The notes beneath the pieces are model-generated. The model had not been told where the DNA came from. It did not search any database and was given only the letters and a program-made list of their open reading frames with translations. Positions 1-12,672 of a stretch of 64,000 nucleotides of DNA are shown piece after piece. The stretch is from Rhabdornis inornatus. Taxonomy: Eukaryota > Chordata > Aves > Passeriformes > Rhabdornithidae. Each line of letters begins with the position of its first letter. The stretch's first letter is position 1. The position numbers were made by a program, and so were the translations under genes. The stretch is from positions 1,130,332 to 1,194,331 of the forward strand of contig VWZS01002239.1 in the NCBI GenBank assembly GCA_013397075.1, read 5' to 3'.

Positions 1-3000
1 CTAAATCAGCTTTGAGATGAAGGGAACAGTGCACATACATAAGGCTATGCTGTTACACTTAAAATCCTTCAGATCATGTGTTGTCAGCTCTTTCTTACCT
101 CTGTAGGAGCCAACAAATAGTTCTGTGATTTAGGCTACTAAAAAATTCTAGTGTTAAAAATGTATAATCTTAATTGGCTTTATGCTTAGATTATTGCTTA
201 GAATGATGCTTTTACATTAATAGCTATCTATTTTTATTTATTTATTTATTTTCTCTAGGTTGACTTGTGAATTCATAAAGTGTTATTTAGAATTTATCCA
301 ATAGGTTTATGTCACATACTAAAGTACTTAAGTAAATATCGGTTCTAATATACATAATATATTAAAAAACAAGCTTTTTATTTTTTTTTTCAAATTTCTG
401 TCATTACCATGTTCCTGTGTCTTACTGTTATTTGGGTTTCTGAAATAACAGTCAAAGTCACTGTTTTGAAGAAGCTGTTGGCACAGCCTGTTTTCCTCCA
501 AGAGCAGCTCAAATGCGGAGAAACCTCCTTGTATAAATAACATTCCACGTCTACTTTGTTCTAATGATACCTCAGTATTTGCTAAACATAGAAACAAAAG
601 TTCATTGGTCTAATTGGCTAAACCTGACTCTATTGTGGTAAACCATGTTCAATTTCATAATGAAGACAAGGGCAAGCCATATTATTTTACCATGTGTGAA
701 CAGCCACATAAAACTAGAGTTCAACTGTTGCTGTTTTCCCTAAAAATATTCCTTCTGCCAAGAAGCTGAAATCATCTGAATGTAATTCACAATCTGAAGA
801 CCTGTTGTGTAGAGTCTTTTCTAATTAAAGAAAAAAAAAAGAGAAAAAAAAAGAAAAGAAAATAAGTAAGTGTCCTCCTTCACTTTTTGACCAACTTTGT
901 AAAAACCGTCTTTAGAAAATAATTTCCTGTGCTGCAGAAGTGTCCAGAAATCATGCTTCCTTTAGAGACAGCATAGGTTCTTCCATACAAATTGAGAATT
1001 CCTCCTCTTATTTGTCCCTCTGTGCTTTGTATAGAAAATAGCAAGAAAAGATGCTAGAGTCACATTGTAGAGGCACCTTTATAAATGTTCAAAGCTGGAG
1101 TCAATAGGGGTTGCAATACCTTATGTACAGATCAGTTGTAGAAATAGGTATTTGATATTGCCTCTACCAATAGCATTTTGAGTGTACAGATGTGAATCCT
1201 TTAGATAATATCTGTTTAATACTGTAAGGGTATTAATTTTAAAAATAACATTTTAAAAGGAGAACTTCACTTATCATGAAGTCAACATTTTTCTTTATGC
1301 TTTTAAGACTTCTTTCTTTTTGCTCCAGATAGTTTATGCTCGTGAAATTCAGCAGTCATTAAAATCCAACAGACTTTTATCACCGATTTCAAAATAGACA
1401 AGATTTTATCCTGGGATTTTAGTGGGATTAATTTCAGTGTGAGGAACTATTCAGCTTGAATAGCAGCAAAAGAATTTGGTCACAGAATAAACTAAACTCT
1501 TGGGTTTTCATTTCCTTTAGCCATTATAATGCTTTCTTGTACTGTAAAGGCAACATTAGAGGTTTTCCAAGACCACATAGCACTTTCAAAAGCAGCCAGA
1601 TAAAGGATGCCTTCAACAGGTATAATGTTGAACATGGGACAACACATGTCTTAATTCAAATGTGAAGGAATTAAAACCCACATTGCATTTGTACAGTGAG
1701 CAGTTCAAACTTTTCATTTTCCTGGCAAGCTGCCTCTCCTTCTCCTTAACAGCATTACAGTTGTGTTTATTTAAAATATTCACATGTCTTTCACAATTTA
1801 GAAAGAAATCTTTCATTTATTTACCTAAACTAAAGCAGTAAAATTGATATACTCTATAGGGGTCTTTATTCTAAACTTCATTTTCTCTGATGTGAGGCTA
1901 CTGTGGCTTAGCTTTCAATTTCTGCATCATGTAAAAGCTTACAGTCATTCTTTTCATCATCTCCTAGAAGTGCTCCTCTCCTTTTCCAATCTAAATACAG
2001 TAACTGTGAAAGGCACTAGACTGCTAATTGAGATTATCATGCAGTGGAAAAGATGGAAGAAAAATAAGAGTAAAGAAAACTTTTCTTTGATATTTGGAAC
2101 CAATGACAATGTGTTTCAGACAACATCTAAGTGGTACAGAACAAGTTCAAGTTATCATTATTGTTAATTGTCTTTGCTTGATAGAATTATCAGTTGTTCC
2201 AAAAATGAAGTAGTCAAACAGTAGTTTTCTCTTCCATTAAATATGACCTAATAAATCTTAGAGAATATGCTAAATTGTGAGCTGCAGTACAAGTATCTAG
2301 TGTATAGATAAAAGGACAAAAACTCAGTCCAGGTGGGATCTCAGCATCTCCTTTATATTTATGAGTCAGCATAGTTTGAATTCTCCTGTGTACATTGCAA
2401 AATAAGCAATCATTAGCATTCAGGAATTTGTTTATGAAGGAAGTCTAACAACAGGTTACAAAGTCGAGACTCATAATGAAAATGCAAGATGAACAACTTT
2501 TAAGTCTATGGAATTGAAATTATTAATCTGCATTATTTTTCAAATACATCTAGATTATCTAGGATTTCTAAACCAGTTGGAATTAGCTGGTTCATCAGTT
2601 ATGCTCCTACAAATTAAAAGTAGGTAACTAGTTCAGAAATAGCAATAAATATCAGTTAGAAAGTAAAAAAAAAAAGATTTTAGTATTTTTTTAAAAAAAC
2701 TACTGACTGGTTTTAATAGTGATATTTCCACACTTTAAAAGGTACCTAGTGTTAATACAATTTTATGTGTTGAAGTTCCATAAAGTTTTGCTTGTGCTTA
2801 TTTTCTGTGATTCAACGTGGCAATGTATTGAATCTGTCAGAAGGGCTGAATATACACAGATAGACAGACAGTGACTTTGAGGAACAGAGAAGGTGCTGTA
2901 ATGTACAACAAATACAAGGCAGTATAAAAAAATAAAAAGTACTGGGCTTCATTTCAAATAATTTAGTAGCAACACTTCTCTAGAAATCAGTCCCCTTTTC

Positions 3001-6000
3001 ACACATCTTCCCATATCTTTAAACAGTAAAACACTCAGAAGGAACCTAAGGATAAATCTTTTTTTTCCAACGATGGAATAGATCAATCAGAATATGTCTT
3101 AAATCTAAGCAGATGAAATTGGTGATTTTAAACTTTTTTCATCTTCCATCAGAGTCAGATGGTTTATTTCCATTTAAAAACAAAAGTAAGTCCAAAACTT
3201 CATCATTCCTCAAGTGCTCACATAAGAATATTTACAATTGTTTTCAATTTTTTTTCCACTAAAAATAGTCAATGAATCTATGTGAATTAGCTTGGTATGC
3301 TTTTTTTCTACTAGTTCTGCAGAGGTTGATGAACTCTGACTTGCTGATGATAGATGCTTTGTTAAGTAGTAATTTAACCAACTCATTTTGTCTCATTTTT
3401 GTTGATATAGTTTTTGCTTGTTTGTGATTTGATTTAATAATTTGTTGCCATTAAAAAAACCTCTCCTTTTCTTGGATTGAATTAATGAATTATTATTTCC
3501 AAGTTACTAAATGATGAAATAGTAGTTACAGGCATTTAATATTAAGACGACTATAATAGCAGAGTAAGATTTATGGTATTATCTCTTGGCCTTTGTAAAA
3601 AGTGAATAAAACTACTGGAATCAGATTGTTGATTAATACTTGTGTTGATAATGATCCAAAATAATCTAAAATTGTTTTCATTGATTACTTTGCAGTATTC
3701 ATTCCAAAGATTTGTTTACAAAAATATTTCAGACAACAGACTCATTTCCTGGAGTATTCCTAAGCAAAGAAAATTAGAAAAGGAACTTGTTTAAGAGCTC
3801 TTAGATATATATATATGTGTATATGAGGGATATGCTTCAAATCTGTTTCTCTTTCAAAATTAATTATCAGGATTTATATCAGTCCTTCTTCTAATTTCCT
3901 GAATCTTATATAAAACTCAACTAAGAAGATGGTAAATGGTCCAGTATCTTCCTTTGTATTTGCAGATCTTTATTCAAGTCTAATGTACCTTGAGGAGCTG
4001 AGTATTAAGGAAAGTGGCTACTATGCTTATATATGTGTGGTAGGTTTTCAGAGGTGACCATATTCTCAGGACTATTCTTTCTTTCATGAAATTTGCTGTT
4101 CTCTAATAGCATATTTCTCTTTTTCAACACAGCAGGTGAAGTTTGTTGGGATGAACTTTGTTGGGATGAACTTTGACCCAACCCAACAGCATCTTTATGT
4201 ATTTAGTATACCATGAGAATGATGTGGTTAAAAATGCCAGATTTGTAGATCCTTTATAGGATTATTAATAGCAGCCATTTACCAAGGTTATTTACAAATA
4301 TTTTTCTTACTATTATAAATGTTCATATATCTAGTGGAATAACTAAGTATACATCAAGAAACAAACAGCAGGTGGGGGGGGAGGTGGTAATTTTTTTGGG
4401 GTGACTAACCACAATAAATTTTTAATGTGACTAGTGCATGCTTGGAGTCCATTAACACTTTTTAAGAGGAATTTTAGAAACCAGTTAAAAACAGGTTAAT
4501 TCAGATATTTCCTATATCAGTCTAAGTGAAGTTGCCAAAGGAATCTATCCTTTACATCCACTGAAAGATAGTTTTGAGATTTACAATCAGCTCAAAAGTC
4601 TGATCTAGATGAATTAGATAAACATTTTAAAGAATTTTCATGTTTGAGTATAAGTACTTATAACATATTTGACATCCCTACAGGAACAGAGAACATCACA
4701 CTGACTAGAAAGTATATGGGAAAGTTTGGCACATCAAAATGGCATCTTAAACTTCATGGCAAGCAAGAAGTCATTAAAAAATCTGAGAGTAGAGTGAAGA
4801 CAGATGTATACTTGAAACATTGTTCCAGTCAGAAGCTTAAGTTTGAAGGAACATCCTATTTAAATTCAGAATTCACCCCTAAATGTAAAGACATATTTTC
4901 ATTTTAAAAAGATGAAGTAAAGCTCATTCCTGTTTCATAAAATCTGATTCTAGAAAGATGGTTAATTGGTTGCAGCATATATTTCTTGTAGTGATTTCTG
5001 AAAACAGAGCAATAACAATACCAAAAGATCTAGGATGAAGCATGAATATGCAGGACTTCATCACAGTAAGTGGTTATGAGCTTGTAGTCTCTCCATTTCC
5101 CTTTTTATTTCCTCTTCATGTTGAAATTGCATCAGCTCAGGCTAAGGAAAGCACAGACTTTTGAACTTTGGTGAATCTTTTCAAGCATCTCAAACTAGTT
5201 CATTGGAATGTGTGCACAAGCACCAGTGGTGAGCACAGTCATATTTCAAGGGAAAATATCAGATACTGATGTTACTTTATGGAGAGCCTGATACTAAGAA
5301 TGTATGTTAAGATCCACCGGATTACAGACTCTCCACTGAAGCAATACCTGGTTTCTCTGCCTTGATCAAGCTGTCATTATTTAAGTGACATTTGCTCAGA
5401 CTGACAAATCAAAGGCTTTGCTTCCACACATGCTGAAATGTACAGCAGTGAAGACCTTGGGAATTTAAAATACAAAGCCTTGGCATTGAACTGTTTTCCA
5501 AAAGTAAATGTATATCAAACAGGGCTTTTTGTCAAGGTCATATTTTTCAAGGTGGCTAACTAAACTTCACCATTCTGCTTAAGTTCTTTGGATGCCAGTC
5601 CTGGTAAATAAGCAGGGCTGCAAAGGTATGTTCTCTATCATGAGTTCCCAGCATGCTTGTCCTGTAAGTCAAAGAGCCAAGCTTCTTCATGAAACATCCT
5701 GTCTTTGGTCTCGTGTGGTTTGTGGGTAGAAATCCTGAAGAAGGCCAGTGCAATTTTTTTCTACCGGTTGCATGTAGCATATTTGATGTAATTGGAGAAT
5801 AAAGAGAGAAGTGCTGGGATTAACATAGCAATTTCCTGCACTGAACTGAAACCTTGCTAATCAATTTTAAGTAACCAGCTAATGTATTTATATAATAAAC
5901 TAATCAATCTCAAATGCACATTTTACCTTTTGGATTGAATTTAATAACCCAGCATGCAATTAAATGACATTATTGACAATGGTTTGAACATGTAATTGGT

Positions 6001-6589
6001 GATTTGATATTACAATTGGTGTTCTGAAAACAATTTTCTAATAAATTCACTACCATTAATTTATTCCTTCATATTATTCTGCAGGACATATAAAATATAA
6101 AATACTAACTAACTTGGAAAGCATGAATAGCTGGGATTTTAACCTCCAAATTCCTGACCTAGGCTCTGTTTCCAAATATTTTGTAAAAAAACCCAACCCA
6201 ACAGGACATTTTAAACAAGTGCTATCAGCATATATTTTTCTATAAATAAAAAGACTAGTAATATTTTGAAGTATATTCAACTGATATGAAATTTAGGCTG
6301 AGTCTATGTTTGTTTCAGACATTTTCTGCTATGTTTAATGGCTACAAAACTATGTACTTAATTCTTGCAAATTTTCACAACTAGCATGGTACTAGCATTG
6401 CTGCAGTAAAGATAGAGAATGTCTAGAAATGGTACAGATACAAATGTGTGTCACAGAATAAAGAAAGTGTTGATATTTGGGCAACCAAACCTTTACTAGC
6501 TGACTTATTCATTTATTCATGTCCTGAACTTTTTTTGTGTGAAATTTGATATGTTTCAAAACCTCCTGGGTAGAAGAGATCTGCTTCGC
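1..6589. other. AT-rich non-coding DNA, no gene seen
   Basis: I see no coding gene, RNA gene or recognisable transposon here. The stretch holds a short TTTA run (about 231-250), an A-rich run (about 827-865), a TA/TG patch near 3807-3825, and a 15 bp tandem duplication at 4142-4175. Open frames are below about 110 codons, lack codon structure and resemble no family I know. A 33 nt segment at 3153-3185 sits between a good acceptor-like tract and an AAA|GTAAGT donor-like site, but alone it is not evidence of a gene. Confidence 0.7.
4142..4175 (+). repeat. 15 bp tandem duplication
   Basis: The unit TTTGTTGGGATGAAC occurs twice head to tail (4142-4156 and 4157-4171), followed by a partial third copy. 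It looks like a local replication-slippage duplication. No function is suggested. Confidence 0.85.
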
Positions 6590-6950
6590 CAAGAGAGGGC
6601 CAATATTTCAGCGGCACAATCTATCTGTTAGACACCAAGATCCATCTACATCATGGCAGAACTAGCTGTTGTTATCAATAACCTATTTTTTCTATTTGGT
6701 TACCTGTTCTAGCCATTAATAATTCCAATTGTGGCATTACAAAACTTTATTTGACAGCTTATTCCACTGCATTGTTTAACTCTTCTTTCAGCAGTAAATC
6801 TTTTGTCCTAATATTTAGCCTACATTTTTCCCACTGAAGCTCAAGGCAATTATTTCTTGTTCTTTCTTCCTTGACAATGAAGTACAATTAATCTCTTTCT
6901 TCTTTATAGCATCCTTTTATGTTTCTGCAGTCTTCACCAAAGTACTGTTA
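6590..6950 (-). mobile_element. Ancient CR1/L3-like LINE 3' UTR fragment
   Basis: Read on the plus strand, this stretch carries the phrase order typical of the antisense of CR1-group 3' UTRs. A block about a group that 'failed to close' (GACAGCTTATTCCACTGC, 6755-6772) is followed by a CCTAATATTTAGCCTA block near 6810, a TTCTTGT block near 6855, and a run ending near TTCTGCAGTCTTCACC. The best-matching core is about 6705-6945. The element is therefore on the minus strand, 5'-truncated and heavily diverged. It carries no open reading frame. The order and spacing of blocks support CR1 or an L3-like relative over chance; the exact subfamily and the outer boundary at 6590 are uncertain. Confidence 0.65.
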
Positions 6951-9900
6951 TATAATTCATTCATATTATTTATTTCTTTCTCAACACATAGATAGTAAAT
7001 AAAACGTGAATGGCTGAAAACATAGGAGATTCATAAAGAAGAGGGCTGTGTGTGTGTGTGCGTTTGAGCATTTGTATATTTTTTAAATGTCACAAAACAA
7101 ATCAATATTACCTAAAGCACAACTTTCTGTAAAATTCACAGGGCTGTTCAAAGCCAATAACACACTGTCACCCACTTGCAGGCTAATTATTTACCTTCCT
7201 AAGTACAATCCTTTAACACATAAAGATGAAATAACATTATCAAGAGGAAATAAAGTACATAAACACAGTTGCCAGTAAAGAAGAGTGACAAAGTACCTAG
7301 GTACATTTAAAATTTTTAAATGTTTATATCTCTGAAATTCAATTAACTAGCAGAAAGCTCTTTATTCATATGCAATGGTTGTAAATTTTACCTGATTTCC
7401 AGTCAGTACATTGATATTGTTATAATCTGTATGTTTTGTAGCTAAATTAAACCAGCTTAATTTAAGATGATTTATAACATAAGGAAAATATTTTTACTAC
7501 AAAATTTAAACACTCATCACACCTCAAACAATTTTCTTTGAATATCTTGAATATTGAATGTTCTGTACTAAAACTGCACTAAAATTGGAAGTTTTTGCAC
7601 AGTATTACATGATGGTGTAGCATACTGAGTATCTTACATGAACATAAAATACATCATATTTTAGGATATAAGCATTTTTTAGACATCAAATGTCAACCTT
7701 ATTCCCATGTAATTTGACAACTGGGTATTTAAATGCATCTCTTGCAAGTCATATTCTCTGTGCTCTCAGTCTCTCTTATTGAAACGCACTTGGTTTCAAG
7801 AACCCACCTGGTTTCAGCAGTAACAAAGATAACTTCCACATGAAATATCTTGTACTCCAATAGGAAACCCACTCATCCAAGTTAGAGGTTGTAGGGTTTG
7901 ATTAGTCTTTATCACTGTAAAGGGGAAAGTTCTCATGGCCATTGCAAACTGGTATGTCCTTTAGGCAGATAACAACAACATGCTCATGAATCTCTACATA
8001 TTGGCAGAATTATTTGGTTATTCTGGTATGAGACACAGTTAAACAGTGCATGACCTGAAAGACATCAGTGCAGGAGTAAACAGCTTTGTCAGTGAAATCA
8101 TGTATTTCTCTCACACACAGACATTTTGAAGGATTTTTAAGTCCCTGATGCTTATCAAAGCATTTTGGTTGCCACAGGCTATTACATGATATTCACCATA
8201 TTCACGTCCTGCAAAGCACCAGGCGAGTGTTAAAAGGTCTTGCTGTGCAGGTAGTATGCTCGTAAAATTCAGCCATGTCTTGACTTTTTTTACTTTTTCC
8301 CATATTACACAAATTTGACGCATATTCTTACAACTTGGGCTCTATCTGGGAAAAAATTTGACCTCCTGCACTAGGATATGATCTGATAAATGTCAAGGTT
8401 GTTTGGTAGCACTTTAAATGCAGTTAAAATGGCAATGACAGTATGAATGTGTGCCTAGGAAGAATAAAGTTTTCTCACACTTAATGTTTCATCTGTAGCA
8501 CATGAACACTACGTTTTTTCTGGTCCCAAGACAGATTTTATTGATTCATTCAAAGTATGATCTGGTCAAAGTAAATGGAAGCATGATGGGATGCACGGAA
8601 TTCTGTTTATGGAGTTAAAGAGGGGGGGGAAAAGCAAAGCTGATACAAGCCTGTGCTTAAAGATGGATCATTACTTTTAGCTATTATAAAAACGAAAATA
8701 TTACGATATCTTGCTGAAAACGTGCATATGTATAGCTCTTTGCATTTGGGGCTTTCAAAATGTTTTATAAAGATTTTAATATAACAGTATACCTGTTGGA
8801 GCTAGGGAGAGAGATGCTGAACAGAACATCTGGTGGAATCACCTGATGTGCCTCCTTCCCACTAAGAAAGAGTCCCTTCCTCCCACCCCCAGTGGTGAGT
8901 GAGGGGGTGTAGAATGATAACCTAGACATGCCACATGGCTCCGGTCTTCACCCCTCAAGTCTAGCGTGAAAAATTTCTGTTCTGGCTGAAAAGCAAGGCA
9001 GGGCTCACTGTGAAAAAGTATATCTTCATTATATAGCTTATTTATGGAAAAAATACAAAGTACGCAAGAAAATGCTCTAAATGTAGGATGTTTATGCATG
9101 GGAAACTTGAATTTCTGCAAACTGGAGAAACATCTGAAGAACTTTTAAAATATGTGAAAAGGGAGAAACATAATTTGGGAAGAATTAATAAAAGTGTTAT
9201 TATTTACTTGATTTAATATATATTCCTGTGATTCAATATACTCTCTTACATGTTGAGGATCAATGGCATGTTATAATGAAACCTATAGCACCCATACCAT
9301 GTTGAAGTTACACAGGTTTCAAGTAAAATACCTTGAATTACTTTCAGATATTTCCAAGACCCATCTGACTCTCTAATGTGAAATGCACCTATAGAAATAG
9401 AAAACAAACTAAATTATTAATTAAAATTATTCATTTAGAGCATTTGAGGTAAATAAATTATTACTGAGTTACAACAGAGTTTGGCTGTCCAGCTAATAGC
9501 ACAGAACAACATGAAGAGGATAAAAAGCATAAGGTATGACTATAGGATAACTAGGTTCTAGGCACGTACTTCATGTACTTCTCTTTTCCCTGTCAGTATT
9601 GAACACATTAGTCAAGAGCCTGGTTTAAAAATTATTCTTTCCATGCTGAGACAAATCTATTTATATTTTGATCTAATAAAAATTAAAACACTGCATTTGC
9701 AAGACTGAATATTTTCAAAGGGGAAGGGAAGAGTTTGAGAGTGGTGAGGAAGTGAATCATCATCATCATTACAGACTGTTGATGAGGATCTTCTCTGCAG
9801 ATATGCCTAAGAAAACTGGAAACAGCTTCGTAGCTTTTTTCTGAGGAGAATGATTAGTGATTAATCATCCTCCATAACAGAGAAATATTCATATTCATTA

Positions 9901-10369
9901 TTCCTATACATAAGCAAGGCAGCCTTACATAAGTAGCTTGAGAAGCACAGATTTGATCACCACCCGAGTGAAGGATACATAATCTACTTTAAATTCATTT
10001 CCTGTCCTAGAAAGAAATTAGAAAGTTTTGGAGGTTTTGTTTGTCTGGTTGGAGTTGGTGTTTTTTGTTTATTTGTATATTTGTTTCTTTCTTTAAACGT
10101 TTATTGAGAGGCTTTTTGAATTTAGCAGTATGTTTGAAAGCCATCATGCATGTCTCCTAAATGAGACAGGAAAGAAGTCACCCATGCTTGTTATTTCATA
10201 TTCTCGACCCTGCTTAGAGCTTAGAGTAAGACAGCCCCTGGCTAGAGCATAAATCAGATCAAAAGAAAATCCTTTGTGCTGACGTGACTGAAGACAAACA
10301 TAAAAAGATGTAGGGATAAAGAACATTAAAACGAGAACAGAAAAGCACTCTCAGCTGATTCTTCTCTCC
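6951..10369. other. Non-coding DNA, no gene seen
   Basis: Nothing recognisable as a gene. There is a (TG)7 run at 7047-7060, an ATC run near 9756-9769 and a T/G-rich stretch at about 10020-10100. The 93-codon minus-strand frame at 8839-9120 has no family resemblance that I can see and is probably chance. Confidence 0.7.
7047..7060 (+). repeat. (TG)7 dinucleotide microsatellite
   Basis: Seven uninterrupted TG units followed by CG and more T/G sequence. Short, and possibly polymorphic. Confidence 0.85.
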
Positions 10370-10850
10370 AGATAGAACCAATCCTGTCAATCACAGCTGC
10401 TGTCTCTGTGCCCGTGTGAATGGCCTCGCTCCTCAGGGACAGCTCGTTCTCCCCAGCTCCCGTGTGCTACGTTCAGTTTTGGAGGCAAAGGTTCCTGCTA
10501 CGTACATAAGGTCTTGTATATCATTTAGAGAAACAGATGCACTTCTCTGATGACAGGCAGAGAAGAATTTCTGTCTCCTGAGGTGGTGAACTTAGCTGCG
10601 ATGGCAACTGGCCTAGTGCCCCCCTTGGCCTTTTACCAGAGTGCTGTCAGATGTTGCAGCCATCACATCCCCAGGCACTTTTGCCATTTCCTTGGGGCTG
10701 AATTCAGACAGTTTTTCTGCCTTGAGATTTCTTGACACATATCTCAGTGCAGACCCTCTGCATAGCACCCACCACCAGGATTTGACTGTTACTTTCCAGG
10801 CTAATTCTGACTTCTCAGATTCCTTCTGGAGCATCAATATGCAATTGCTT
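10370..10850. other. Locally GC-richer patch with open frames, unidentified
   Basis: GC content and CpG count rise here compared with the flanks (several CG dinucleotides at 10410-10505). A pyrimidine tract ending in CTCCAG at about 10370 precedes a 59-codon frame open to about 10548. A 61-codon plus frame starts at 10550 in a different frame. A 74-codon minus frame overlaps at 10613-10837. I do not recognise any of the translations. It could be an old interspersed repeat, a conserved non-coding element or a remnant exon; the sequence alone does not decide. Confidence 0.35.
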
Positions 10851-12465
10851 AAATGGCAATAGTGGGTTTACATTAATTCCTTGCCTTTGAGCTCACATAA
10901 TTAATGTTATTTCACTGCTTGGGTTTCCCTTTTTCATTTGGACCCCTCTAGGGTTTGTCTTTTAACTTTGTTTAAAAGGAATAACTCCTTTTTTTTTTTT
11001 TTTCTGTTTACTTGTTTATAGTATAGAATGCCAAAATTAGGCAAGGCTTTTCGCAGGATAGTCTGCAAACACATGTGTGAGCACATATACCTATGGTCAC
11101 TCTACTAGAGTCCTAGTTCAGCCTGATTTGTGGTAAATTCCAGGCAAATCACATATTGGATATGGGCGTAATAAAATCCTCTTCTAGGTTCTCTGTTCAT
11201 GGAATGCATATGTAAGGTGTTTTTTACAACACTAAGGTTATGAAAAACCTCACCTTGATAGATTTTGAGATTCTGTACCAAATTTTTCTTTTTTAATAAA
11301 AAATTTATATCTATCTCTCAAATTACAACAGTCTCTTCCCCTCTCCTCCCCCTTTCTTAAATTTCTTTTAAAATCTTCATTTCAAGTTAAAGGGAGGGAG
11401 AAGCAAGGCTATACCTGACAGCAAGGATCCGACTGTGAGTACAGTGCAAAACTCCTTAAAGAATTCAAACAAGTGAAACTCGGTAGTGAAACTAAAACAA
11501 GATTGGTGTCAGCTTGTTTTTGGTAGATGAAAACATTTTCATTATTAATTCTGTTTCCAAGATAGATTCTTTGTTCTCCAGTTATGTGATATGATTAATT
11601 TGATTGCTTCGTATGTCTAAATATGCTTGATTTTTTAATAAAGTGTCAGGGAAATTCATACTTGACTAGTGGATCCTGCATGCTTGTTTCTGTTCCTTCT
11701 TGGCCAGCAAAGTAACAGTGCTTGATATTTATGTTATCGTCTGATAATCAGGTGCAAAACTACTTTCCAAATATTTCTAAACAAAACTTTTGCAACTTAG
11801 GTAAGCAATGTTCACTTATCATCACAAATGGCAGACAAGCAAAGCCTACAGAGCTTGTTTATTTTAAAAAGTCATCCAACTCATAAACAGATTTTCAAAT
11901 GAACATTATACATGGTCACATGTAGCCTATTCCTTATAGTAGCTGCTGAGAGCTGTCTACTTTTGAAACCATAGCTACTATTATATAAATAAGTAGAAAT
12001 TTTTATCTTTGAAGTCAGCTGTGGCTCTTGAGCACGTGGCTCAGGACTCCCTTTAAAATATGTGCTGAGGGAAATCACAAAGACCTTATTCCACTCCAGA
12101 AGTATATTTTCTTCAGAAATTGCTTCAGAAGTTAGGCCAATAATACCTACCTCTGTTATACAGGCAGACATAATTAGTACAAATGAACTATTGACTCAAA
12201 AACAGAAGCTCTTTCTTACCCTCTGTGCATCACTTATAATTGCTTTATGTTAAAGTGCATTGCTTAAAATGTCTCTGTCGCCAGATTTCTGGGACCAAAT
12301 GCAATGTGTCAATTTGACTAAAAATTGCAACATGGAAAGAAAAGAATCCAACAAAACAGCTAAATACATTCTGCCCTTATGAAAATACAATTTTTCTTTT
12401 TAAAAATTAAGTGTACTAGATAACAAAAATCTACTTTATTTCTAATGCAGTTATAGGTATTTTGG
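10851..12465. other. Non-coding DNA, no gene seen
   Basis: AT-rich with a T15 run at 10989-11003. The 96-codon minus frame at 11881-12171 and the 63-codon plus frame at 12062-12253 overlap each other and match nothing I know. Confidence 0.7.
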
Positions 12466-12469
12466 TGAT

Positions 12470-12634
12470 ATTTGTTTGCTTGTTTGTTTGTTTGGGTTTT
12501 TTGGTTGGATTGTTTTTTTGGTTTGGTTTGGTGGGTTATTTTGTTTGTTTTGTTGTTGGTGGTGGTGGTGGTGGTGGTGTTTTTTTTTATTTGTTTGGTT
12601 TTTTTGAGTTTTTTGTTTTTCATTTGTTTGTTGC

Positions 12635-12672
<38 letters not shown>
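12470..12672 (+). repeat. T/G low-complexity composite with (GGT)7 and (TTG)11
   Basis: A 200 bp tract made almost wholly of T and G. TTTG-type units open it, then seven perfect GGT units (12558-12578), then poly-T with G interruptions, then eleven perfect TTG units (12637-12669). Poly-Leu/Val and Asn/Thr frames of 127-145 codons that cross it are artefacts of the triplet repeats, not genes. Similar, shorter tracts recur through the window. Confidence 0.95.
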
